Positions 33,954 to 43,281 of a stretch of DNA of 64,000 nucleotides are shown here, in pieces. The notes below the pieces were generated by a model. It did not search any database and had not been told where the DNA came from. It worked only from the letters and a program-made list of their open reading frames with translations. Position 1 is the stretch's first letter, and every line of letters begins with the position of its first letter. Where the stretch lies: the NCBI GenBank assembly GCA_017461945.1, contig JAFTSB010000011.1, forward strand, positions 1 to 64,000, written 5' to 3'. Made by a program: the position numbers and the translations under genes. The stretch comes from Clostridia bacterium. Lineage in GTDB: Bacteria; Bacillota; Clostridia; Oscillospirales; CAG-272.

Positions 33954-35867
33954 TTACATTTTCACCTCAAAGGCGGCCACGCCATAGGCCGGGATTTCAT
34001 CCAGCACAACGGCATTCCCTTGCAACGTGCCGGTACCGTTGATCATTTTGATTTCGGCAAAGGAGCGATCCAGCGCTACGGTGGGTGCCAGTACCGCATC
34101 CTCAAACACGTTCAGCAGCAGCACCGCACGAGAACGGCCATCGGCGCTGTCGCAGCAGATCAAATAGAGGTATGGATGGCCGGTGCAAGCGGCAGGAAGG
34201 GGCTTTTTTGCCACCCATTCCAGGGCTTTTTCCAGCTGACGCGCCCGATAGTAGTTGTTGTGGTATTCCCCCACCGTCAAGGGCAGCGCGCCATAAGAAT
34301 CCAGCGCCAACACAAAAAAGCGCTGACCATTGGCATTTTCATAACGATAGGAGCCCACCGCATCCCCGGGCTGCAGCAGGGTCTCGATCTGCGCCCCGGC
34401 GGCCACCGTCATCCGGGCCAGAGGGAGCGCACCAATGCCCCGTGCCAGGTCATCCTCGGCCACGTAGTACTCCCAGGAGAAGGAGCCGGGCGCAGTAGCC
34501 AGCAGCCCCACGTCCACACCGCGCTGGGTGAGAATACGGGCGGCGGTGGCATCCAGCACAGCACCCCGCGCCAGCTCGGTCAGCCCAACGTGACGGGCGT
34601 TTTCGCCAAACACGATCAAGGGGCCATCCCCTGTTTCATAGGCGGTGGGAATACCGTTTTCAGCCAGTATCCTTGCCCCGTGCACAGCAAAGCCCTTGTG
34701 AATATATCGGCCAACGGGTGCGAATTTTTCGCGCGGAAGATCCCACGTGCGCGTTTTGTGCATCACCTCGACAGCCTGCACGCCCACCGGTCGCTTGCCT
34801 GCAAAGGCTGCCTCGATCCGGCGGCGCAGCGCGCCGTTTTTCACATGCCGCTCCACATAGCCGTTCTCATAACCCACGCGGCGCACGTAGTCAAACATAT
34901 ATTTCTGATCGGCATCCACCGCGCCGGTAGCCACCAATGCCAGATCGTACAGCTCCAGCTGTGCGGCAGGCACCATATAACGCGGACGGGGATAAACGTC
35001 ACCCTCGGCGCTGATCTCAATGCCACTATCGCGGCACCAAGCGGCCTGCATACGGGTATTTTCCACCGCGGCAGCAATACGGCGCTCGTGATAAGGAGCG
35101 CCAAAGGTGCGCAAAAAGGGCTTGGTGCTTCCTGCAAAGGCGCGAGCCAGCTCCATGCCGTCGGTGCCGTCCATGTCCCACGTGTCAGAGCACATACAAG
35201 CGCTAAGGCGCACCTTGGGATCCACCGCATCCACGGCGGCACGCATTTCGCGAGCAAAGCCCAGCAACGACTCGGCCATCAAGTCCATCCAAGCACTACG
35301 GTAACGATTTTCGCCACCCGTAAAGGCTTTTTCATACAATTCCTCGCGCGTTACGGTTTCGCCAAGACACCGACAGAGCTGCTCCATATGCCAGTCACAA
35401 AAGCAGCCGATATCGTAGGTGGTATCGCGCACGTTCAATCGGAAGTCGTCATCCAGCATAATGAGATCGGGATGCATTGCCGCCACGATCTGCAGACTTT
35501 TGGCAAAGTGGGCGCGCAGCCCTTCATCCGAGGGGCAAAGCCCCTGAGCGCTGCTGCCACCGTTCAGACCTACAATCGGGCGAAAAGCACCCTCGCGCTC
35601 CTCCTCCGGAGCGCTATGCGACAGAACACCGCCGTGGCCAAGCGCATTGACCCAAACGCAGACCTCAAAGCCATCCTGCTGAAAGCGACGGATGGCCTTT
35701 TCCAGTAGAGCGGGATTTTCATACAGCGTGCCGCCCCCCGTTTTGATCTCACCTACGCCGCAAAGGATCACGCGGCTGACCTCGGCAGCAATCAGCTGCT
35801 CCTTCAGAATGGGATAGGCGGCATCGGTAACGGTATGCAGAGCCACCGGCGCAAAAAAGCGATGCAT
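33954..35867 (-). CDS. Large protein of unknown function, possible glycoside-hydrolase-like barrel
   Basis: A 637-residue cytoplasmic protein that I do not recognise. The first half alternates hydrophobic strands with acidic motifs at strand ends (LIMLDDDFRLN, LSACMCSDTWDMDG, ISAEGDVYPRPR), as in TIM-barrel glycosidases; the C-terminal part (from about residue 540) looks like an all-beta module. No signal peptide is seen. ATG 35867 is 7 bases from GGAG and has a good promoter. It is monocistronic between an XRE regulator and a divergent YwaF-like gene. A carbohydrate-active role is a weak inference. Confidence 0.7.
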   Translation of the reverse strand: MHRFFAPVALHTVTDAAYPILKEQLIAAEVSRVILCGVGEIKTGGGTLYENPALLEKAIRRFQQDGFEVCVWVNALGHGGVLSHSAPEEEREGAFRPIVGLNGGSSAQGLCPSDEGLRAHFAKSLQIVAAMHPDLIMLDDDFRLNVRDTTYDIGCFCDWHMEQLCRCLGETVTREELYEKAFTGGENRYRSAWMDLMAESLLGFAREMRAAVDAVDPKVRLSACMCSDTWDMDGTDGMELARAFAGSTKPFLRTFGAPYHERRIAAAVENTRMQAAWCRDSGIEISAEGDVYPRPRYMVPAAQLELYDLALVATGAVDADQKYMFDYVRRVGYENGYVERHVKNGALRRRIEAAFAGKRPVGVQAVEVMHKTRTWDLPREKFAPVGRYIHKGFAVHGARILAENGIPTAYETGDGPLIVFGENARHVGLTELARGAVLDATAARILTQRGVDVGLLATAPGSFSWEYYVAEDDLARGIGALPLARMTVAAGAQIETLLQPGDAVGSYRYENANGQRFFVLALDSYGALPLTVGEYHNNYYRARQLEKALEWVAKKPLPAACTGHPYLYLICCDSADGRSRAVLLLNVFEDAVLAPTVALDRSFAEIKMINGTGTLQGNAVVLDEIPAYGVAAFEVKM

Positions 35868-35909
35868 AGCAATTCTCCTTTCGGGTATAAGCGCAAAAAC
35901 GCTACATTT

Positions 35910-35938
35910 ATTATATAGGGTGCAAAAGCAAAAGTCAA
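35910..35938 (-). promoter_or_regulatory. Promoter of the 637-residue unknown
   Basis: TTGACT (35938-35933) and TATAAT (35915-35910), 17-base spacer. Confidence 0.75.
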
Positions 35939-36007
35939 TGGCGTTTTTGGGGGCAGGGGCGCGGACCGGCCCCTTGTCGACAAAATCTGATATTTTTCTG
36001 TTTTCTA

Positions 36008-36036
36008 TATACAAACGTATCGAATTGTGTTACAAT
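36008..36036 (+). promoter_or_regulatory. Promoter of the YwaF-like gene
   Basis: TATACA (36008-36013) and TACAAT (36031-36036), 17-base spacer with an extended TGT. Confidence 0.55.
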
Positions 36037-36069
36037 GAAAAAAACACTTTGAGAGAAAGGAGCGACCCC

Positions 36070-36876
36070 ATGAAAGAATTTTTTGGCTTGGCCAAGTTTT
36101 CGGACGGTTCTTATCACTACATCCGTGAAGCCGAGGGTGCTTGGTCCTGGCAGCACATTCTGATCGTCTGCGTCTTTATGGCCGTAATGGTAACCCTTGC
36201 TGTTGTGCTGGGAAGGCGGAACCGAAACGCCTCGGAGCAGCAAAAAAATCGGGTATTGGTCGCCTGCGCCTTTCTGATCAACGGCTTTGAGATCGTCAAG
36301 ATCGTGGTAGTTTGCATCCGCTGTCAGGATATTGGCCATTTGCTGTATCTGTTGCCTTTGTTTTTGTGCAGCGTTCAGCTGATCGCCATTCCCCTTGCGG
36401 CCTTTTGCCGTGGGCGCGTTAAAGAAGCGGCCCTGGATTTTGTGCTGATCTTTGGTATTTTGGGTGCGGTATTCGGCACCATTGGTGCGGCGCAGAACTA
36501 TAACGCCTATCCCGTGTTGTCCATGGACAACGTGTTTTCGGGGGTGACCCACTCGATTTCGGGCTTTGCCTCTCTTTACATTGCCCTATCGGGCATGACC
36601 AGCATGAAGCGCAAGAACGCCCCCATAACGCTGGCGATCCTACTATGCGTTTCGCTGGTGGCGTACATTGCCAACGTGCTGCTGGATTACAACTATATGT
36701 TTTTGATGAATCACGACGGAACGCCCTATAGCATCTTTTACAATTTGGTAAACGGCAATCCCGTGCTGTACCCCTTGATTGTGGTGGGTCTGTTTGTGGC
36801 GTATATTTTCGTTGCCTACCTTGCCTGTCGTTGCGTGGAAAAGCAGAAAGAAAAGGTCGAGGCCGACTGCCGCTGA
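36070..36876 (+). CDS. YwaF/TIGR02206-like integral membrane protein
   Basis: A 268-residue protein with about seven hydrophobic helices. The WSWQHILIVCVFMAVMV start, LYLLPLFLCSVQLIAIPLAA and the late YNYMFLMNHDGTPY loop with NGNPVLYPLIV resemble the YwaF family of unknown function (related to TMEM164 in eukaryotes). GGAG precedes the ATG at 36070. It is probably monocistronic. No enzymatic role is proposed. Confidence 0.7.
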   Translation: MKEFFGLAKFSDGSYHYIREAEGAWSWQHILIVCVFMAVMVTLAVVLGRRNRNASEQQKNRVLVACAFLINGFEIVKIVVVCIRCQDIGHLLYLLPLFLCSVQLIAIPLAAFCRGRVKEAALDFVLIFGILGAVFGTIGAAQNYNAYPVLSMDNVFSGVTHSISGFASLYIALSGMTSMKRKNAPITLAILLCVSLVAYIANVLLDYNYMFLMNHDGTPYSIFYNLVNGNPVLYPLIVVGLFVAYIFVAYLACRCVEKQKEKVEADCR

Positions 36877-37026
36877 CCCAAAGGAACGATTTTGCCATAG
36901 CAAAAAAGGCAGAAGGACGGCACACACGGTGTGCCTACTCGTCGCGCCAAGTCCTGCGGACTTGCGCCGAAAGGTGCTGTCGCACCTTTCCCCACGCCGC
37001 GCTTCGTGCTGCGTAATTTCGGTGGC
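36877..37026. other. Intergenic block of small hairpins before tRNA-Trp
   Basis: No gene. Several short inverted repeats occur: GGCACAC...GTGTGCC (36918-36935 region), AAGTCC...GGACTT and AAAGGTGC...GCACCTTT. They lead directly into the 65-base inverted repeat next to the tRNA. This looks like a fixed mobile or repetitive insertion. Confidence 0.45.
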
Positions 37027-37091
37027 TCTGCCCCTGCCAAGAAAAAAGCCAAGTCGAAATTCGACTTGGCTTTTTTCTTGGCAGGGGCAGA
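37027..37091. repeat. 65-base inverted repeat incorporating the tRNA-Trp 3' end
   Basis: A perfect 32-bp inverted repeat with a single-base centre (37059). The right arm ends 13 bases inside the tRNA-Trp gene, so CTGCCCCTGCCA of the acceptor end is mirrored at the left edge. The middle is a bidirectional terminator. Confidence 0.9.
37042..37076. terminator. Terminator of tRNA-Trp
   Basis: An 11-bp GCCAAGTCGAA stem with a one-base centre, flanked by A6 and T6 runs, working in both directions. Confidence 0.82.
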
Positions 37092-37154
37092 AGGACTCGA
37101 ACCCACGACCCATGGTTTTGGAGACCAGTACTCTACCAACTGAGCTATACCCCT
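37079..37154 (-). tRNA. tRNA-Trp (CCA anticodon)
   Basis: Minus strand, 76 bases with an encoded CCA. The acceptor arm AGGGGTA pairs with TGCCCCT; the D arm is AGCTCAGTTGGTAGAG; the anticodon loop CTCCAAA gives CCA; the T arm has GGTTCGAGTCC. One anticodon-stem pair (27-43) is mismatched. It is oriented away from the rpmG operon, although in many Firmicutes tRNA-Trp lies inside it in the same direction. Confidence 0.95.
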
Positions 37155-37167
37155 GTACAACATTGCT

Positions 37168-37196
37168 ATTATAGCACATCCTTTTGCGCTTTGCAA
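37168..37196 (-). promoter_or_regulatory. Promoter of tRNA-Trp
   Basis: TTGCAA (37196-37191) and TATAAT (37173-37168), 17-base spacer, with an extended TGC. Confidence 0.8.
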
Positions 37197-37247
37197 GCCC
37201 TTTTTGCAAAAAAATTGAAGTTTTCTTTGTTTTTTGCAAAATTTCTA

Positions 37248-37277
37248 TTGACAAGCCCTGCCCTTTGGTGCTATAAT
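37248..37277 (+). promoter_or_regulatory. Promoter of the rpmG-secE-nusG-rplK-rplA operon
   Basis: TTGACA (37248-37253) and TATAAT (37272-37277), 18-base spacer and an extended TGC. About 145 bases of G+C-rich leader separate it from rpmG. Confidence 0.85.
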
Positions 37278-37426
37278 GTTTCTTACCTCTGCGAGCGGGC
37301 TTTTTTGTTGTGCCCTGCGCCGCCCGAAAGGGTTGGGTACTTACCGCGCGGGGAGGGAGGTACACTGGGTTTGGCGCCACGCGGCGCTGAAAACCTAAAA
37401 AATTTTAATGGGAGGTGCCGAAAAAA

Positions 37427-37588
37427 ATGGCTAATGACGCAAGAGTCAAGATTACTCTGGTGTGCACCGAGTGCAAGCAGAGAAATTACGACACAAAGAA
37501 GAACAAAAAGAACGACCCCGACAGACTCGAGTTCAATAAGTTCTGCCGCTTCTGCAAAAAGCACACTCTTCACAGAGAATCCAAATAA
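37427..37588 (+). CDS. rpmG: 50S ribosomal protein L33
   Basis: A 53-residue ribosomal protein, [20 protein letters not shown] at the start. It is the zinc-binding form, with two CxxC pairs (C13/C16 and C40/C43). GGGAGG lies upstream. It is the first gene of the secE-nusG-L11-L1 operon, the usual place for an L33 in Firmicutes. Confidence 0.96.
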   Translation: MANDARVKITLVCTECKQRNYDTKKNKKNDPDRLEFNKFCRFCKKHTLHRESK

Positions 37589-37611
37589 GGAAGATTAGGA
37601 GAGTACAGAGC

Positions 37612-38016
37612 ATGAAAGCAAAGAAAAGCCTTATCCTGTTTCTCGTTACTTGCCTTTGTTTGACCCTTTCTCTGTCCCTTGGCGTTGCCGCTGAGGACGG
37701 TGCAGCATCCGACAACATCATCACCCGGATGGGAACCTTTAACTTTGTTTCCCTGATCGTTTTGGCTGTGGTGCTGGTTGCTGTTGCGATTCTTTGCATC
37801 GTAAAGCGCGAAAAGCTGGGCGTTGCCCTGCGCGCTTACAAAGCAGAGCTGAAGAACATCACTTGGTTCCCTTGGAAATCGGTGTGGCGCAACACGGTCC
37901 TGGTGATCGTTGTGGTTGTCGCCGTTGCACTGGTGATCGGTCTGCTTGATATCGCCTTCTTCGAGGCTCAGTATCTGTTGACCGGACAGGGATTCCGCTT
38001 CTTTGGTGGAAACTAA
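37612..38016 (+). CDS. secE: Preprotein translocase subunit SecE (extended)
   Basis: A 134-residue protein. The C-terminal 60 residues contain the SecE signature (RAYKAELKNITWFPWKSVWRN then a membrane helix). Most bacterial SecE are about 60 residues; here an extra N-terminal part has a hydrophobic signal-like segment (residues 6-27, ending GVAAED) and a second helix (about 46-64). A clamp in the SecYEG channel. Its last base overlaps the nusG ATG. Confidence 0.9.
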   Translation: MKAKKSLILFLVTCLCLTLSLSLGVAAEDGAASDNIITRMGTFNFVSLIVLAVVLVAVAILCIVKREKLGVALRAYKAELKNITWFPWKSVWRNTVLVIVVVVAVALVIGLLDIAFFEAQYLLTGQGFRFFGGN

Positions 38017-38582
38017 TGAGCAACATTAACGAGATGAATCAGGGCCTGAAGTGGTATGTGGCGCACACCTATTCCGGCTATGAGAACAAGGTGAAAACAA
38101 GCCTTGAAAAGGTGATCGAGAACAGAGGTCTTGGCGACCTTATCTGCGACATCAACATTCCCGTCGAGATCGTGATCGAGCAAAAAGGCGAGGAGCAAAA
38201 GGAAGTAGAGGTCAAGCTCTTCCCCAGCTACGTCTACATTAAAATGGTCATGAACGACGAGACCTGGCACGCCGTGCGTAACATTCAAGGCGTGACCGGC
38301 TTTGTGGGCCCCGGATCCCGTCCCACTCCTCTGTCTGACGCAGAGGTCCGCGCACTTAACCTTGAGGGCGTGGTTGAAACCGAGGAAACCGAGCATCGCG
38401 TATCCCTTGACTTTGCAGTCGGCGATACCGTTATCGTATCCTCCGGCCTGTTTGAAGGCTATAACGGCACTGTCCTTGCCATTTCCGACGACCGCTTGAC
38501 GGTCACCGTTCTGGTAAAGCGCGGCCGCCGTGACATGCCCGTGGAGATCGAGGCATCCTGCCTCACCCGGGAAGAAGCTTGA
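38016..38582 (+). CDS. nusG: Transcription termination/antitermination protein NusG
   Basis: A 188-residue protein with the NGN domain (KWYVAHTYSGYENKVKTSLE, FPSYVYIKMVMND) and a C-terminal KOW domain (FAVGDTVIVSSGLFEGYNG). It binds RNA polymerase and couples it to Rho or the ribosome. Its start overlaps the secE stop (TAATG). Confidence 0.97.
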   Translation: MSNINEMNQGLKWYVAHTYSGYENKVKTSLEKVIENRGLGDLICDINIPVEIVIEQKGEEQKEVEVKLFPSYVYIKMVMNDETWHAVRNIQGVTGFVGPGSRPTPLSDAEVRALNLEGVVETEETEHRVSLDFAVGDTVIVSSGLFEGYNGTVLAISDDRLTVTVLVKRGRRDMPVEIEASCLTREEA

Positions 38583-38672
38583 TCCGACGCTTCTCAAAAC
38601 TCGGATATCTGTGGGAGGGAGAAAAATACTTTAGTTCTCCCGTATCGTACCACATAAGGAGGTTATTTTAAA

Positions 38673-39098
38673 ATGGCTAAGAAAGTAATGGGTTATATCA
38701 AGCTGCAGCTGCCCGCTGGTAAAGCTACCCCCCAGCCCCCCGTTGGCCCTGCTCTGGGTCAGTACGGCGTTGCTATCCCCGTATTCACCAAGGAATTTAA
38801 CGAGCGCACCAAGAACGACATGGGTCTGATCATTCCCGTCGTTATCACCGTGTACGCTGACCGTTCCTTCACCTTTATCACCAAGACTCCCCCCGCTCCC
38901 GTTCTGATCAAGAAGGCCTGCGGCATTGAGACTGCTTCTGCAGCTCCCAACAAGACCAAGGTTGCAAAGATCACCAAGGAGCAGGTCAAGAAGATTGCCG
39001 AGACCAAGATGCCCGACCTGAACGCAGGCTCTGTTGAGGCTGCTATGAGCATGATCGCCGGCACCGCCCGTTCCATGGGTATCGAAGTGGTTGACTAA
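38673..39098 (+). CDS. rplK: 50S ribosomal protein L11
   Basis: A 141-residue protein with the Pro-rich N-terminal domain ([21 protein letters not shown]) and a C-terminal 23S-binding domain. AAGGAGG precedes the start. It lies 90 bases after nusG. Confidence 0.98.
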   Translation: MAKKVMGYIKLQLPAGKATPQPPVGPALGQYGVAIPVFTKEFNERTKNDMGLIIPVVITVYADRSFTFITKTPPAPVLIKKACGIETASAAPNKTKVAKITKEQVKKIAETKMPDLNAGSVEAAMSMIAGTARSMGIEVVD

Positions 39099-39112
39099 GG
39101 AGGGACGAGACA

Positions 39113-39799
39113 ATGGGAAAGAAATATGCAGATAGCGTAAAGCTGATCGAAAAGAACAGATTGTATGATCCTGCCGAGGCTCTGGCTCTCGTTTGCCAGA
39201 CTTCCAAGGCCAAGTTTGACGAGACCATCGAGGTCCATGTCCGTCTGGGTGTTGACTCCCGTCACGCTGATCAGCAGGTCCGTGGCGCAGTTGTTCTGCC
39301 CAACGGTACCGGTAAGACCGTTCGCACCCTGGTTCTGACCAAGGGTGACAAGGTTGAGGCCGCTAAGGCTGCCGGCGCTGACTATGTTGGCGACATGGAG
39401 TACGTTGACAAGATTCTGAAGGAGAACTGGTTCGAATTCGACGTTGTCATCGCTTCCCCCGATATGATGGGCGTTGTTGGCCGTCTCGGTAAGGTTCTGG
39501 GCCCCAAGGGCTTGATGCCCTCCCCCAAGGCCGGTACCGTTACCCCCGATGTTGCCCGTGCAGTAAACGAGGCTAAGGCCGGTAAGATCGAGTACCGTCT
39601 GGACAAGACCAACATCATTCACTGCCCCATCGGCAAGGCATCCTTTGGTGAGGAGAAGCTGACTGAGAACTTCAACACTCTGCTGGGCGCCATCATCAAG
39701 GCTAAGCCCGCCGCTGCAAAGGGTCAGTATATCAAGTCTTGCGTGCTGGCTTCCACCATGGGCCCCGGCATCAAGATCAACTCCGCCAAGATCGGCTGA
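39113..39799 (+). CDS. rplA: 50S ribosomal protein L1
   Basis: A 228-residue protein with LNGTGK-type strands ([15 protein letters not shown]) and [20 protein letters not shown], both diagnostic. In most bacteria L1 is followed by rplJ-rplL-rpoBC, but here a terminator and an oppositely oriented asnS follow. L1 usually represses its own operon; no binding site was searched for. Confidence 0.98.
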   Translation: MGKKYADSVKLIEKNRLYDPAEALALVCQTSKAKFDETIEVHVRLGVDSRHADQQVRGAVVLPNGTGKTVRTLVLTKGDKVEAAKAAGADYVGDMEYVDKILKENWFEFDVVIASPDMMGVVGRLGKVLGPKGLMPSPKAGTVTPDVARAVNEAKAGKIEYRLDKTNIIHCPIGKASFGEEKLTENFNTLLGAIIKAKPAAAKGQYIKSCVLASTMGPGIKINSAKIG

Positions 39800-39811
39800 T
39801 GAAATTGATAT

Positions 39812-39844
39812 AAAAAGAAAGCACCGCAAGGTGCTTTCTTTTTA
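39812..39844 (+). terminator. Terminator after rplA
   Basis: AAAGAAAGCACC and its complement form a 12-14-bp stem with a GCAA loop, followed by T runs. It ends the ribosomal operon directly after rplA. Confidence 0.92.
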
Positions 39845-39910
39845 TTTGCCATGTTCGAACATTTTGCATGGACGGAATGTTGGTTGCGGATGTGGATCTC
39901 GCCTAATATT
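39845..39910. repeat. Short dispersed repeat copy
   Basis: GAACATTTTGCATGGACGG then AATGTTGGTTGCGGAT. The same pattern, GAACATTGCGCACGG...AATGTTG.TCGCGGAT, recurs at about 61200-61235 and 61440-61480, and weakly near 1590-1630. Confidence 0.6.
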
Positions 39911-39945
39911 AAAAACACCTGCGACCTTTGTCGCAGGTGCTTTTT
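39911..39945 (-). terminator. Terminator of asnS
   Basis: CACCTGCGA and its complement with a 6-base loop, with a T5 run on the minus strand, ending 10 bases beyond the asnS stop. Confidence 0.85.
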
Positions 39946-39954
39946 GGATTGGAA

Positions 39955-41349
<1,395 letters not shown>

Positions 41350-41405
41350 ATCCTTCTCCATTTCATCCGTGGCGCTAACGCGCGGTCATTGTTATCCAAT
41401 TCTTT

Positions 41406-41434
41406 ATTATATCACCATATTGACCGTTTGTCAA
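41406..41434 (-). promoter_or_regulatory. Perfect consensus promoter of asnS
   Basis: TTGACA (41434-41429), 17 bases, TATAAT (41411-41406). The leader is only about 50 bases, too short for a T-box. Confidence 0.88.
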
Positions 41435-41573
41435 TCGTTTGCGCGCGGATGGTGCGCGCAAACCGTCTATATGCAAAAACCGTGCGATAGCGCAGGGCGC
41501 GTTGCCGGGGCATTAGCGGGGGGCGGACTGTCAGAGGCCCCCCCTCATCCGTCGCTTATAGCGCCGTCCCCCC

Positions 41574-42062
41574 CTATTTGCACGAAAATCGCAGCACCGT
41601 AACGCTATTTTCCCCTCGGCGGATCGCCGTGGGCGTGCCGTCGGGGGCAAGGGTCAGGTCAAAATCCGTGCTGCGCACCAGGGTGTCGCCCTCCTCGGTC
41701 AAGGCGGCCTCGCTGATCTCGCCTGCCGTTGGAAACAGGTCCAAAAGAGGCAACAGCCCCGTGGGGGCATCCACACACACATCTCCCACGCACAGCCGTG
41801 CCGCCCCTTCTCCATCACGGGAAAGTACCGTGCCGCAAAGGCTTTCGGGCGCATAAAATGTGATGGTAAGGGGGCGCGCCTTTCCCTCCTCCCAAGGGTC
41901 CGCCTCCACCACCGCCCCAAAGGATTGACCGTTCCATTCCCCTGCTACATCGGCCGCAAAGGCCCCCCGGAATACATCCCAATAATTTTGTGTGGTCGCG
42001 CAGGCGCAAAAAGCGCCTGTCAACAGGATCAACACCCCCAAAAATGACAAAATTCGTCTCAT
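41574..42062 (-). CDS. Small exported protein of unknown function
   Basis: A 162-residue protein with an N-terminal signal (MRRILSFLGVLILLTGAFCACA). The Cys pair resembles a lipoprotein box but lacks a canonical LxxC core, so lipidation is uncertain. The remainder has strand-rich repeats such as VLSRDGEGAARLCVGDVCVD and a C-terminal TDFDLTLAPDGTPTAI. I do not recognise a family. It is divergent from alr. Chosen start 42062. Confidence 0.68.
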   Translation of the reverse strand: MRRILSFLGVLILLTGAFCACATTQNYWDVFRGAFAADVAGEWNGQSFGAVVEADPWEEGKARPLTITFYAPESLCGTVLSRDGEGAARLCVGDVCVDAPTGLLPLLDLFPTAGEISEAALTEEGDTLVRSTDFDLTLAPDGTPTAIRRGENSVTVLRFSCK

Positions 42063-42127
42063 GCTCCATTCCCCCTTTCCCTGTACTTGACATATGCTAT
42101 AACTTGCTATAAAATGCATGATACCTC

Positions 42128-42156
42128 TTGTCAAAGGACAAAAATTGTGGTATCAT
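42128..42156 (+). promoter_or_regulatory. Promoter of the alr-araC-luxS-mtnN operon
   Basis: TTGTCA (42128-42133) and TATCAT (42151-42156), 17-base spacer. Confidence 0.68.
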
Positions 42157-42171
42157 CATAGAAAGGAGCCT

Positions 42172-43281
42172 ATGTTATTCCCCAAGCACCGCGCCTATGC
42201 CACGGTGGATACCGCCGCCGTTGCAGCTAATTTTTGTCTATTGCGCCAGCACGCGCGACAATACGATCCCACCCTGCGCACGATCGCCGTTGTCAAGGCC
42301 GATGCCTATGGTCACGGCGCCCCCTTGGTCATCCCCGCCCTGCAGGGCGCAGGATGCGATTTTTTTGCGGTAGCCACCCCCGACGAGGGGCTGGAGGCTC
42401 GCCGCCTTGCCCCGGGGGCCGACATCCTGGTGCTGGGCTATACGCCCCCCGACCGCATCCCGGAGCTGGTGGCGTGCGGCATCACCCAAACGGTATTTTC
42501 CACGCCTTATGCAAGGGCGGTGGCGGCAGCGGTGCCAAAGGGCGAACGGCTGGCCGTACATATCAAAATTGATGGCGGCATGTGCCGGCAGGGCTTTGCC
42601 CCCACCGAGGTGGCCGCTGTTCACGCAGTTCTGGGGCTATCCGGCCTTCGGGTCACCGGTCTTTACACACACTTTCCCGTGGCGGATTCCGACCCGTTTG
42701 CCACCCTGCAAGGCTGGCGACAGGTGTATGCGCTTTATGACCGTCTGCCGCAAAAAAGCTTGCTTTTGCACGGGGCAGCCACCGCCGCTATGCTGCAATG
42801 CCCCGACACGCTCCAAGGGGGCGCACGCCCCGGTCTGGGGCTTTACGGTCTATCGCCCGTTGCCACCTCACTCCCCTTACGCCCTGCCCTTAGGCTATGG
42901 GCGCCCGTGGTACAGATCCGCGAGGTCCCGGCCGGCACACCGGTGGGCTATGGGGGCGATTTTGTCACAAAAAGGCGGTCACGTATCGGGCTTTTGCCCA
43001 TCGGATACGCCGACGGCCTGCGCCGTGCCCTGGGGGCACTCCCCTTGACCCTGCACACCGAAAGCGGCCGCTTTTCCACCCCTATTGTGGGGCGGATCTG
43101 TATGGATCACACCATGATTGACCTGACCGACACCCCTGCCGGCATCGGCGATCCGGTGCTGATTTTTGACGATATCTGCCGTGTTGCGCGGTTACTGGGC
43201 ACCATTCCCTATGAGGTGCTGACCTCAATTTCTCGCCGCGTAACGCGACAGAAGCTGACCCCTGATAAGGAGGACGTATGA
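42172..43281 (+). CDS. alr: Alanine racemase
   Basis: A 369-residue fold-type III PLP enzyme. The PLP lysine is K42 in VVKADAYGHG, and GRICMDHTMIDLT with PVGYGGDF form the second conserved region. It supplies D-alanine for peptidoglycan, and for spore cortex in spore formers. AAAGGAG precedes the ATG. Its end overlaps the start of an AraC-family gene, an unusual pairing. Confidence 0.95.
   Translation: MLFPKHRAYATVDTAAVAANFCLLRQHARQYDPTLRTIAVVKADAYGHGAPLVIPALQGAGCDFFAVATPDEGLEARRLAPGADILVLGYTPPDRIPELVACGITQTVFSTPYARAVAAAVPKGERLAVHIKIDGGMCRQGFAPTEVAAVHAVLGLSGLRVTGLYTHFPVADSDPFATLQGWRQVYALYDRLPQKSLLLHGAATAAMLQCPDTLQGGARPGLGLYGLSPVATSLPLRPALRLWAPVVQIREVPAGTPVGYGGDFVTKRRSRIGLLPIGYADGLRRALGALPLTLHTESGRFSTPIVGRICMDHTMIDLTDTPAGIGDPVLIFDDICRVARLLGTIPYEVLTSISRRVTRQKLTPDKEDV

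Noticed and set aside
41362..41434. T-box leader upstream of asnS
   Set aside because: The leader is only about 50 bases and lacks the T-box TGGNACCGCG-type sequence.
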